64,000 bases of DNA from NCBI GenBank assembly GCA_002791545.1, contig PFXG01000068.1, forward strand, positions 1 to 64,000, read 5' to 3'. Shown piece by piece: positions 56,705-64,000 of the stretch. Under the pieces are notes generated by a model, which saw only the letters and a program-made list of their open reading frames with translations, was not told the origin of the DNA and searched no databases. The position numbers and the translations under genes were made by a program. Numbering within the stretch: position 1 is the first letter of the stretch; the number at the start of each line of letters is the position of its first letter. This DNA is from Zetaproteobacteria bacterium CG_4_9_14_3_um_filter_49_83. Its GTDB lineage: Bacteria; Pseudomonadota; Zetaproteobacteria; Mariprofundales; Mariprofundaceae.

Positions 56705-57091
56705 TTATTCCGGCGATTGACTGCTTTGGCCATCCATCACTTGACCATTCTGTTCCAGCAACGGCTCATTATGTGACTGGATGAAGTCATGTAACAAACC
56801 ATCATCACATTTACCCTGCTTTTCCAGCCAATGCACCGTGTTACCAACCAGCACAATGGAGCCGCTTACCAATGCTGTAGCTGAGGTATACAACAGCGGA
56901 ACCCAACAAGCATCGACAGAATCCTGACTCACCACCAAACAACCGGCATATTCTCCTCCGCTCACTTCCAGCGTCCTCTTCCTGGTGGTCAGCTTGCAAC
57001 GGTCATTATCCGGATCAGCAAAATCAACCCTCGGAACAACCGTACAACTGCAAATAAATAGTGTTATCAGAACAAAGCAAACCTGTTTCAT
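56705..57091 (-). CDS. Small Cys-containing lipoprotein, unknown function
   Basis: A 128-residue lipoprotein. The signal peptide ends with LITLFICSC (lipid-modified Cys at about residue 16). The body has four further Cys (DNDRCKL, EYAGCLVV, VDACWVP, KQGKCDD) that could form two disulfides, and a hydrophobic stretch SATALVSGSIVLVGN. A Gln/Ser-rich tail ends the protein. I do not recognise the family. The ATG at 57091 lacks a clear ribosome-binding site, but the lipobox makes this start far better than 57136. Confidence 0.6.
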   Translation of the reverse strand: MKQVCFVLITLFICSCTVVPRVDFADPDNDRCKLTTRKRTLEVSGGEYAGCLVVSQDSVDACWVPLLYTSATALVSGSIVLVGNTVHWLEKQGKCDDGLLHDFIQSHNEPLLEQNGQVMDGQSSQSPE

Positions 57092-57428
57092 TCTGTGCTG
57101 CTCATTCAAAGCAAAAACCAAAGCATAGATCAGCACAACAGCTTAACTGCCCGTCGTTATATGTTTGCATGCCACGCCCTCCCCTTTCAAGCGCTCGTCA
57201 AAGTTCTAACGAATTGAATGCTCGACCTGTTCCATGCATGAGAGCTTAAGCAAACACAGAGCATAAAAAAAGCGGGTTGTTTCAATGAGCTGACAGACTG
57301 AGTTCGGCCAACTACAGACAGTCAGAGCAGCATGTTTTTTTATGGTAAACAATCAAGCCCCGCTGCTTAATCATAAACAAATATCTGAAAGCTTTCGGAT
57401 GGCACCAAACCATCCCATTGATTTAATA
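57092..57428. other. Gap between lipoprotein gene and accessory island
   Basis: About 340 bases with no credible gene. A-runs and a T-run (around 57265 and 57335) are present, but no perfect hairpin was found. The only open frame on the plus strand has no ribosome-binding site. The island probably begins here, since the genes to the right are all accessory. Confidence 0.5.
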
Positions 57429-58631
57429 TTAATGACGTTGCATTAGACATGCCTTATCTATGTCGTAGTAATACTGGGAGATCGTTCTATCTTTGATCTT
57501 CTCAACCAACTCATCAATGACAAACAAAGGCACCAGAAACCACTCTCTGGGCACAACGGGATTGCCAAAGCGATCCTTAAGCTCGATATCTAAGCGAGCC
57601 GCACTAAAGAACTTATGGATCAGATTTTCCAGCTTGCTGCGATTGATATTGAAGAGTTCATAGGTTGCGACGATTTCAACGTCTGCCATTAGAAATGTAG
57701 GATCGATTTTCGCATTGGCAATGCGGCGTTCGACATTGTTTCCTGTCACTCCAATCTTGTGGATCACATCGCGGTTCTTGGTGATGATGGGGTTATCCGA
57801 TTTGCTGCGAAGCACATAAATTGTACCACTGGCCGAATCGTCATCACTGGACACGCCTGAAAACAAAGGCCCTGCGGTACTGCCTGGCATAGTTTCGACA
57901 ATACGGCGTCCTGTCTCATCCTTATTCAAGGCTCGTTGCAATGAGCGCAAAAGAATATCGCTCTCGGTTCCATTGTCATAAATGATGCGCAAGCGCGCAT
58001 CTTTCTTGCCATTTTGGTTAATAAAAAGCTCACCAACCTCGGCAACATAAACCTTCTGGCCGGACAGGATGAACAAGTCACCTTCTCTGATCTCTGCAAA
58101 GTCCCTGAACGCTTGAGTCGCCCGAATACCATTATTCAACTCTTCCTGAACAGCCTTGAAAATGGGCTTGAAATTGTCGAAATCCTTGCAGGCAGTTCGA
58201 CTGGCAATCTCTTCGGCAGCACGCACCTCCGCACGGGTCTTCACATGCTTCAGGTAGGTCACATCTCCCTCATGCGGCGTATCAACACCTAACTGCGCCA
58301 GCAGAGCCGCATCGTCCATCGCATAACCAGGCTCCGGCTCTTTTACTTCGAATGAGCTACCACCAAGCAACCCCTGATAATCCAGCTCCATGAGCAGGAC
58401 TCGACACTCCGATTGCTTCCGAATCTGATCGAGGCGAACAGCATACAGGCGCTCGAAAATATCCTTGCCTTCACCATGTTCCGGAGCATGACCAGCTTTC
58501 TCGACGAAACGCTGAATCTCCTCAAATCCGGCAATAATCCGCTCTTCCCTGGGCGAGCGGAAAGCCTTCTTTTTGGTCGACGTATCAACGCCCAGCTCTT
58601 GCAATAGCTCCAGATCGGACATCTCAGCCAT
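57429..58631 (-). CDS. GIY-YIG nuclease-domain protein paired with a DEAH helicase
   Basis: A 400-residue protein. The first 300 residues are helical with no motif I can name. The C-terminal part is a GIY-YIG domain of the T5orf172/Mug113 type: GTIYVLRSKSDNP, then VIHKIGVTGNNVERRI (catalytic Arg) and NRSKLENLIHKFF (catalytic Glu). It should cut DNA. The ATG at 58631 has GGAG seven bases upstream and lies eight bases inside the 3' end of the helicase gene, so the two proteins are made together. The likely role is a helicase-nuclease defence module; there is no methyltransferase nearby. Confidence 0.8.
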   Translation of the reverse strand: MAEMSDLELLQELGVDTSTKKKAFRSPREERIIAGFEEIQRFVEKAGHAPEHGEGKDIFERLYAVRLDQIRKQSECRVLLMELDYQGLLGGSSFEVKEPEPGYAMDDAALLAQLGVDTPHEGDVTYLKHVKTRAEVRAAEEIASRTACKDFDNFKPIFKAVQEELNNGIRATQAFRDFAEIREGDLFILSGQKVYVAEVGELFINQNGKKDARLRIIYDNGTESDILLRSLQRALNKDETGRRIVETMPGSTAGPLFSGVSSDDDSASGTIYVLRSKSDNPIITKNRDVIHKIGVTGNNVERRIANAKIDPTFLMADVEIVATYELFNINRSKLENLIHKFFSAARLDIELKDRFGNPVVPREWFLVPLFVIDELVEKIKDRTISQYYYDIDKACLMQRH

Positions 58632-60669
58632 TGTTCGCTCCAATGGTCTTCTGCTGCAAGAAGGCAATGCCTTCCGCCATGCGTTTTTCCCATGGATCTG
58701 GTGCTGTCAATGAAGGCAAACGTCCTCGCTCTTGTTTGAACTTCAATGCCCTCATGGCCAACTCACGCGCTTCCTCAATCGACAGATTGACTCGCTTACC
58801 CGCAATCACCGCTGCGACCTGTTTCAAGCTCTCTTCACTCATCGACTTGGCGAGAATCGCATAGGCCTCACTGAACGGGTTGATCCTGTCAATCATGTCT
58901 ATATCAAGATCACGAACGTCCATGGCGAACTTCCGCACACCATCGATAAGTGCTGTATTAGCTTTTATATCGTCGCCATTGTTATTCACGATCTCTTTGG
59001 CTTTCTGCGTCAGATTAAGAGCTGCAATTGCATGCTGGCGCACCGCTTCCTGATCCTCAGAATCCAATTCCGGATACTTCTCCTTGATGATCTTGCCCAG
59101 ACGAACCTGTGTAAGTTCCTCTGGCACCATCTCTTTATCGAAAAGTCCTTTCTCAAGGGCTGGCTTATCCTGCACGAAGGTGGCAATCACTTCATTCAGG
59201 TCTTGCTGGCAAATCCGCTGAGCATCTTCGCTTTTTGGTTCTGCCAAGCCTTTGACTTCGACATGGAACTGGCCTGTCTTCTCATTGAAACCAACATTGC
59301 TTTGATCTTGCTTGTAGCCTTCCGCGCCATAGTCGTAGCCATCCACTGGGCCACTCTGTGGGTGCTTAGGTGTGAAATTGAAGCGTGGAGCCAATACCTG
59401 TTCCATCAACAGGCTGGCGGCAATCGCCTTCAGGGTATCATTCACCGCATCGGTGACGGCTTCTTCCGTAGCATCCGGCTCGGCAATCAGGTTGGTAAAG
59501 CGTGCATGAGTCTTACCCTTGGCATCGCGGGTTGTGCGCCCGATAATCTGAATGATCTCCGTCAGGCTGGCGCGATATCCCACGGTCAATGCATGTTCGC
59601 ACCAAATCCAGTCGAAGCCTTCCTTGGCCATACCCAGTGCAATAATGATATCCACGAAATCACGGTTGCCGTTGGTCTCAACTCGCTTGAGTGAGGTGGT
59701 CACTTTGTCACGCTTGATCTCATCATCGACCAGATCGGCAATTCTCAATACACGCCCCTCAGCCGTCTTCACCAAGTGAAACCCCGTATCAGGATCAACG
59801 CCTTGCCAGTCGCCAAGCTCTTCAATGATGTGTTCGACTTCCTTGATCTTGTCTTTGGTACTCTCCCGTGAATTTACATTCGGAATGTGAATGATGGTTT
59901 TCTCGTTAGGGTCGAGCACACTCAGTATCTCTTCGGAATAGGCTCCCGAATAGAAGTAGTAGCCGATATCCAGCGTCTTCAGGTATTCATAGCCATTGAG
60001 CTGTTCATAGTAGGTGTAGGTAACGGTCTCAAACTTCGATTCATCCTGTGGTGATAGCACAGCCTCGGCATCACCTCGGAAATACGAACCAGTCATAGCT
60101 ACAATATGCGCTTTATCCCGTTCAATTAACTGCCCAAGGTGAGTGCCAAGTTTATTATCAGGGTTTGCGCTCACATGATGGAACTCATCCACTGCAATCA
60201 ATCGATTATCGAAAGCTTCGATACCAAAACGATCCACGGCAAAACGAAGTGTAGCGTGCGTACATACCAACACACGATCATCACTATCCAGAAAAGCTTT
60301 TACAGATTTGACCTTGCCACCATCTTCACCCAGCGCGTCGCAAAGATTCCACTTTGGTGCGACATGCCAATCAGCCCAGAAGCCAAATTGACTGAGAGGT
60401 TCATCATGAAAGCTTGATCCGATCGACTTCTCCGGCACCACGATGATTGCCTGCTTCAGGCCTTGGTTGTGCAACTTGTCCAAAGCAATGAACATCAAGG
60501 CTCGACTCTTACCCGATGCTGGAGGCGATTTGATCAACAGGTACTGCTCACCACGCTTTTCATAAGCGCGTTCCTGCATGGCACGCATGCCCAGCTCATT
60601 CGTTTTCTTGGAGCTGCCGTTGCAGGCGTAATTTACTGATACATGCGGAATCGCTTTGTGTTCTGTCAT
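58624..60669 (-). CDS. DEAD/DEAH-box superfamily 2 helicase of the accessory island
   Basis: A 681-residue SF2 helicase. Motif I is LLIKSPPASGKSRALMFIAL, motif II is AVDEFHHV, motif III is AMTGSY, and motif VI is QIIGRTTRDAKGKTH with the arginine fingers. A helical C-terminal region of about 250 residues (from VLAPRFNF onwards) is not recognisable. It resembles restriction-type helicases in motif spacing but carries no nuclease domain; that is provided by the overlapping GIY-YIG gene. GAAGG lies ten bases before the ATG. It starts 47 bases after the HigA-ImmA gene on the same strand. Confidence 0.88.
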   Translation of the reverse strand: MTEHKAIPHVSVNYACNGSSKKTNELGMRAMQERAYEKRGEQYLLIKSPPASGKSRALMFIALDKLHNQGLKQAIIVVPEKSIGSSFHDEPLSQFGFWADWHVAPKWNLCDALGEDGGKVKSVKAFLDSDDRVLVCTHATLRFAVDRFGIEAFDNRLIAVDEFHHVSANPDNKLGTHLGQLIERDKAHIVAMTGSYFRGDAEAVLSPQDESKFETVTYTYYEQLNGYEYLKTLDIGYYFYSGAYSEEILSVLDPNEKTIIHIPNVNSRESTKDKIKEVEHIIEELGDWQGVDPDTGFHLVKTAEGRVLRIADLVDDEIKRDKVTTSLKRVETNGNRDFVDIIIALGMAKEGFDWIWCEHALTVGYRASLTEIIQIIGRTTRDAKGKTHARFTNLIAEPDATEEAVTDAVNDTLKAIAASLLMEQVLAPRFNFTPKHPQSGPVDGYDYGAEGYKQDQSNVGFNEKTGQFHVEVKGLAEPKSEDAQRICQQDLNEVIATFVQDKPALEKGLFDKEMVPEELTQVRLGKIIKEKYPELDSEDQEAVRQHAIAALNLTQKAKEIVNNNGDDIKANTALIDGVRKFAMDVRDLDIDMIDRINPFSEAYAILAKSMSEESLKQVAAVIAGKRVNLSIEEARELAMRALKFKQERGRLPSLTAPDPWEKRMAEGIAFLQQKTIGANNG

Positions 60670-60715
60670 TGCTATTTACCTTCCTGACCTAATACATTGC
60701 CCATACTTTCCAAGG

Positions 60716-61798
60716 CTACTGCCACTGGTACCTTGCTTTCAGGCTGTTAAGCCTTGTACCCCATGGAAGCAGGCCTTCATTTTGCAATCTCCCGATTACA
60801 ATGCCGGGCGCGATCCCCAGCTCTTTTGCGAAAGCACTGATAGAAGTAGCCGAATGCCCCAACAGTATCAAACGCTCTTCATGCTGTTTGGGGATCAATA
60901 AATTGGCTGCAAACTGATTCGCTTCGTCTTCCTGTTCGTTATCCAGACCATTCCCTTCAATAAACAGCATTTTCTTGCCATGCAGCAACAAATGACCCGC
61001 CTCATGAAAAAAAGAAAACCACAAATGGTCGTTGGTTTTATGACGAAGGCTCAACATCAACAGTGTCTTATCGGATGCGATCCATTTCGTGGCTCCTGAT
61101 ACTGGACATCCAGTTGGTGCAGGTTCAAACACCACGGCCACGCCAGACGCAGCACATGCTTCCATCAATGCAGGTATAAACACACTCGGATTAGTTTCAT
61201 TGGTCAACGCACGTAACTCTTCAAGCGTGGCTTTGAATCGACCCTTATTGAAAGGGGCTGTACGAATGTCACTGGCCCGGCGCTCGCCCTGTCTGAGCCA
61301 TGCAGAAACGGCTCCCGGCTGTTTGTCGAACTTCCCACTTGCGCGAAATGCAGCCAGAGGAGATGCATATTTGTTGCGCCATGCATCAACCGAAGCCACG
61401 CCGAAAAATTTCAGTGCCTCGGACACCTGCTCGGCCTTGTTTTTGCACTTGCGCATCCATTGGCTATCCACCATGTGCTTAATAGGGATTTCCTTTAGCC
61501 ACGCCACATCATGTTCCAGCGCTTCCAGCTCGGTCTCTCTGGCAAGGGCTTCACGATACTGACTTTCGCGATTCATCCAGAAGCGTGCACTGCTGCCCAG
61601 CACCCGTTCCAGACGAATGGCTGCATCTTCCGTGATGGCAGACTTTCCATTGATCAACTGACTCACATGCTTGGGGCTAAAACCGATACGCTCGGCAAAC
61701 TCAGTCTGCTTCCAGCCGCGCTCTTCCAACAGATCGAGGATTGTGTCACCGGGCGTGGAAATCCAGTCCGGAGAAAAGGTTGCTGTTTGCTCAATCAT
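60716..61798 (-). CDS. HigA-type XRE antitoxin fused to an ImmA/IrrE metallopeptidase
   Basis: A 360-residue protein. The N-terminal HigA-like helix-turn-helix (ISTPGDTILDLLEERGWKQT; GFSPKHVSQLINGKSAITED) leads to a long linker and a C-terminal ImmA/IrrE domain with the zinc site WFSFFHEAGHLLLHG (HExxH) and the following acidic EDEANQFAANLLIP. HigA alone represses its own operon and neutralises HigB; the peptidase may cleave the regulator under stress. I use the ATG at 61798 (GGAG six bases upstream), which overlaps the HigB-like stop by eight bases. Confidence 0.88.
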   Translation of the reverse strand: MIEQTATFSPDWISTPGDTILDLLEERGWKQTEFAERIGFSPKHVSQLINGKSAITEDAAIRLERVLGSSARFWMNRESQYREALARETELEALEHDVAWLKEIPIKHMVDSQWMRKCKNKAEQVSEALKFFGVASVDAWRNKYASPLAAFRASGKFDKQPGAVSAWLRQGERRASDIRTAPFNKGRFKATLEELRALTNETNPSVFIPALMEACAASGVAVVFEPAPTGCPVSGATKWIASDKTLLMLSLRHKTNDHLWFSFFHEAGHLLLHGKKMLFIEGNGLDNEQEDEANQFAANLLIPKQHEERLILLGHSATSISAFAKELGIAPGIVIGRLQNEGLLPWGTRLNSLKARYQWQ

Positions 61799-62120
61799 GA
61801 TAATCTCCAATAAACACAATACACACTTTCGTCACTTCGTCCCATGCAATGGTTCCGTCGTCTTTGGTTGGCACTGGTTCATTCGCACTCTTGAAAACCA
61901 GTCGATCTCCACCATGCAAATCCACAGAAAACTGCCCTAATCGATCTCTTTCCAATGGATGTGGCCTGCCAGCCACAAGATCATCAACGACTTCGGCGGC
62001 CAGCAAATCTGCAAGTCGCGTTCTGAGCTTCTTGGCACTGAGCGCGCCATGTTTCTTTACCATCGCTCGCTGGTTTTCATACAGTTTCTGAAGCTCATTT
62101 GTTAAAAAAGAAATTTCCAC
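61791..62120 (-). CDS. HigB/RelE-like toxin
   Basis: A 109-residue protein of the RelE/ParE superfamily. Helix-rich start (ELQKLYENQRAMVKKHGALS), LRTRLADLLAAEVVDDLVAG and the family-like hairpin RDRLGQFSVDLHGGDRLVFK, ending KVCIVFIGDYHD. HigB toxins cut mRNA on the ribosome. The start codon is GTG at 62118-62120, only about ten bases from the predicted -10, so the mRNA may be almost leaderless. It overlaps the antitoxin gene by eight bases; toxin before antitoxin is the usual HigBA order. Confidence 0.85.
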   Translation of the reverse strand: MEISFLTNELQKLYENQRAMVKKHGALSAKKLRTRLADLLAAEVVDDLVAGRPHPLERDRLGQFSVDLHGGDRLVFKSANEPVPTKDDGTIAWDEVTKVCIVFIGDYHD

Positions 62121-62129
62121 CGTGGCCGA

Positions 62130-62159
62130 AATATAAAATCGTTTACCTGTCAGGTAAAC
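62130..62159 (-). promoter_or_regulatory. Palindromic operator over the promoter of the HigB-HigA pair
   Basis: GTTTACCTGTCAGGTAAAC (62141-62159) is a perfect nine-base inverted repeat around one base. On the minus strand it contains TTTACC as a -35-like element, 17 bases from TATATT (62135-62130) as -10. Binding of the HigA-like HTH here would block transcription. Confidence 0.75.
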
Positions 62160-62319
62160 ATCTTATTCCAAATGTGTGCCGTGCCATCATTTTTTCAGCT
62201 GAATCGGCGATAAGAGCAATTTGATATCACTGTGCTACAGTTCAGGCAGTTCTTTGCCAGTGGCAACAGAACCCATAAAGGCCTGACCGCTGAGCCCGCC
62301 TGGCGAATCAGCGATATTT

Positions 62320-62760
62320 TTATGCCCATTTTGGATTTGTCCTGATCTGATTGATCGTCCGCACCACAGCAACAAAAGCCGTTATAAACTCTGCCTTGTT
62401 TGGTAACATCAGGTTGTGACCCCATGGCAATTGTGCAACAGCCTCTTGCACAAATTCCGCATCCGGCCACGCTTCGGCAAATGCACGCATATACTTGAGG
62501 TTTCGCGGCGAGAACCCTTTCATATCGGGGAATGCAGCGCGCAAATCATGCGCCAGCCGCTCAATCACCTTCGCGCCCCAGCCCTGCTCCGCCTGCCGCG
62601 CCAGAATATCTCGCCCGATCTGCCAATAAAGCAGCACCAGCTCCCGGTTGACCGCCAGCGTGGCGCGCTGCTGCGCGTGATGGATACGATCTTTAAGATC
62701 AGCCAGCCAATCGGCATAACCCGCCGGCGGCGGTGTCAGGCTGACAGGTTTATCGCTCAT
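62320..62760 (-). pseudogene. DUF1016 (YhcG-like) nuclease gene, N-terminal part only
   Basis: From the ATG at 62760 (AAGGGG about ten bases upstream), the first 120 residues match the DUF1016 N-terminal domain. Segments are YADWLADLKDRIHHAQQRAT, LLYWQIGRDILARQ, GWGAKVIERLAHDLRAAFPD, FSPRNLKYMRAFAEAWPD and VAQLPWGHNLMLPNK. Similarity stops there; the last 24 residues are unrelated. The C-terminal PDDEXK nuclease domain, over half of the usual 340-380 residues, is missing, so a deletion has removed it. Whether the 146-residue product is made is unknown. Confidence 0.75.
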
Positions 62761-62800
62761 ACTTTTTTCCCCTTGCCACTTTCTTCGAGAGCCTGACCGT

Positions 62801-62872
62801 CGCCAAATCTCGCCTGAACCCAAGCGTCTTGCCTTCCGGAGATGACAGCAGCCGCTCAATATCCAATGTCAC
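62801..62872 (-). pseudogene. N-terminal scrap of an AlbA_2-domain protein
   Basis: From a GTG at 62870-62872 (AGGGG upstream), 24 codons read TLDIERLLSSPEGKTLGFRR followed by DLA. This is the common opening of AlbA_2/RecG-like ATP-binding proteins (consensus LL..GE.KTLEFKRDLS). The match ends abruptly, and the frame then overlaps the DUF1016 relic. It is a fragment left by deletion. Confidence 0.5.
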
Positions 62873-62901
62873 CCCCTATGCGCCATGCAAGACCGGCACC
62901 A

Positions 62902-64000
62902 TCATTCATCACTCCTCTTGATCAGCTTGCCCGTCTGTTTATCCACCCGATATTCAGATGGAGTATTGCTATACCATGATGAAAGCCCGCGCACAATGAT
63001 TTCGATTATCTCGTAAATTTGCCGCTTTTGACTGGTATCTTCTCTATCGGGATTATTCATTGCAAACTGCATCAGAACCTCTCCCCAGTCAGCGCCTTTA
63101 CCAAGCTGATTCAACTCCGATACGCTGCTTTTGGCAGCCTTAAATAAAGCGTCGCCAGAAGTAACGCCTTCCAGGGCAGCCTGCAGCGTTGTGCGTAATT
63201 CGGCGGCAGCCCCTCGCTCCACCGCCATATTCCATAGTATTTCTTCAAGCTCATTTACAGAAAAATTCCCAAACTCAAAATCAGGCTTCTGGATATAAAA
63301 CTCTCCATACATTTGATCTTGTTGTGCTGCTTGGCGTACGGCACGCTCGTTATCACTTACATCACCATCAAGTATCACGATACTCAAAATATGAGATTGC
63401 TTGTCCTGCCGAAGCGAATCCCGAAATGCCAACCCTTTGCCTTTCCTCTCGATAAATTGACCCTTCAGATTGATTAATTCCACGCCACTTTCCGGAGTAA
63501 AATAACTATCGAGAGCACCATATTCTGTCTCGCCCTCAACATAGCATCGAAAACGAGGGGCGGAATTCAGTCCGCAAGAACCAAGAAACTTCTTTCGCAC
63601 CACTTCCGATGCATCAAAAATTCGTTCAGTACCATATTTGATTTCCCGTGCTCCTCGCATCCATTGACCGAAACCCTTCTGATCTTCTTCCGGGAGGCTA
63701 ATATCAAAGGCTTCCTCAGTAGCTCTTCGCAATGTTTCTGCCATTGTCAGTAATAGCATGGCTCCACCGATTTCACCCTTGATTTTCAGCCGAACGTCCG
63801 CATTGGCCAATCGCAACAGGGTGTGAATCTCTTTGTTTGGATCAATCACTTCTGCCATCTGGCACAAGTCAGATCGTTTCGACTCGATGTCATCCACTCC
63901 GATCTCAGTGAGTAACGGATACACAAGGGTTTTGTAAAACGATAACGCCTCTTGATGGGCTTCATGGGTATAAGGGAATGACCTGAGTCGAATTTTGTGA
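62902..64000 (-). CDS. TOPRIM-like protein of unknown function, 5' end beyond the window
   Basis: At least 366 codons, open to the right edge without a stop. The start assigned to the GTG at 63924 is therefore only one possibility. A helical N-terminal part (YPLLTEIGVDDIESKRSDLC; GGAMLLLTMAETLRRA) is followed by a TOPRIM-like core. It has the metal Glu in RCYVEGETEYGALDSYF and the DxD pair in SIVILDGDVSDNERA, then ELEEILWNMAVERGAAAE. The C-terminus carries EIIEIIVRGLSSWYSNT. TOPRIM proteins of this size in islands are often OLD-like or other defence nucleases. I do not recognise the exact family. Confidence 0.6.
   Translation of the reverse strand, partial: HKIRLRSFPYTHEAHQEALSFYKTLVYPLLTEIGVDDIESKRSDLCQMAEVIDPNKEIHTLLRLANADVRLKIKGEIGGAMLLLTMAETLRRATEEAFDISLPEEDQKGFGQWMRGAREIKYGTERIFDASEVVRKKFLGSCGLNSAPRFRCYVEGETEYGALDSYFTPESGVELINLKGQFIERKGKGLAFRDSLRQDKQSHILSIVILDGDVSDNERAVRQAAQQDQMYGEFYIQKPDFEFGNFSVNELEEILWNMAVERGAAAELRTTLQAALEGVTSGDALFKAAKSSVSELNQLGKGADWGEVLMQFAMNNPDREDTSQKRQIYEIIEIIVRGLSSWYSNTPSEYRVDKQTGKLIKRSDE

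Noticed and set aside
58732-59694. 320-codon plus-strand frame opposite the helicase gene
   Set aside because: The helicase motifs on the minus strand are unmistakable; the antisense product is Cys/His-rich noise with no domain or ribosome-binding site.
57429-60669. Type I or III restriction-modification system
   Set aside because: There is no methyltransferase or specificity subunit, and the nuclease is a separate GIY-YIG protein.

Overview
The window comes from a free-living Gram-negative proteobacterium. The evidence is a one-piece purL of about 1280 codons, an Mce/Mla-type phospholipid transporter, hldD (LPS heptose), a BamE-like lipoprotein, XerC next to a DUF484 protein, GluQ-RS and many lipoproteins. 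The density of PAS, GAF, GGDEF, EAL, HD-GYP, CheB/CheR and sigma-54 regulators fits an environmental, gradient-sensing lifestyle. I cannot fix the class from sequence alone; a gamma-, beta- or zetaproteobacterium is possible.

Left end (1-5900): a broken IS110-family transposase runs off the edge. It is followed by a PAS histidine kinase/LuxR response-regulator pair, a Crp/Fnr gene interrupted at a G8 tract, and a scrap-yard holding a ParB-like relic, IS-end-like direct repeats, a 14-bp inverted repeat and a 59-bp second copy of the purL 3' end. Beyond it lie a small membrane protein and a possible 30-codon ORF whose ribosome-binding site sits in a 15-bp hairpin.

Centre (5900-48400): mostly housekeeping. 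In order: purL; a DsrE2/TusA-like pair; a four-gene Mla transporter; MscS; a coiled-coil protein with a GAF-GAF-PAS adenylate cyclase; a DUF3047 protein; a Na+/H+ antiporter; gluQ; xerD with a double cNMP-binding protein; citrate synthase; VanZ-like and BASS-family membrane proteins; and a HAD phosphatase. Three large sensors follow (HD-GYP, CheB-CheR-PAS, GGDEF-hemerythrin), then an overlapping TPR / L,D-transpeptidase / DUF484-GGDEF / xerC operon, a pentapeptide protein, hldD, a BamE-like lipoprotein, ffh, an FKBP lipoprotein, guaBA and three tRNAs (Gly, Cys, Leu). Cyclic nucleotides link several of these: one adenylate cyclase, one cNMP-binding effector, two GGDEF proteins and one HD-GYP here, and a GGDEF-EAL protein further right.

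Right side (48400-57100): a PAS sigma-54 activator is transcribed away from an ExbB/MotA-like + TM/coiled-coil/VWA + lipoprotein + membrane-protein operon. A near-perfect -24/-12 promoter and three 17-bp direct repeats lie in the shared intergenic region. This looks like a dedicated, self-contained stress or motor-type envelope system and is the best candidate for something undescribed. galT, a shortened ATPase, a GGDEF-EAL protein and a lipoprotein follow.

Right end (57400-64000): an accessory island, all on the minus strand. It holds a TOPRIM-like protein running off the edge, scraps of AlbA_2 and DUF1016 genes, a HigB/HigA-ImmA toxin-antitoxin-like pair with a perfect palindromic operator, and a DEAH helicase overlapping a GIY-YIG nuclease gene. 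It has the look of a defence island. I know of no named system with exactly this gene set, but I could not search.
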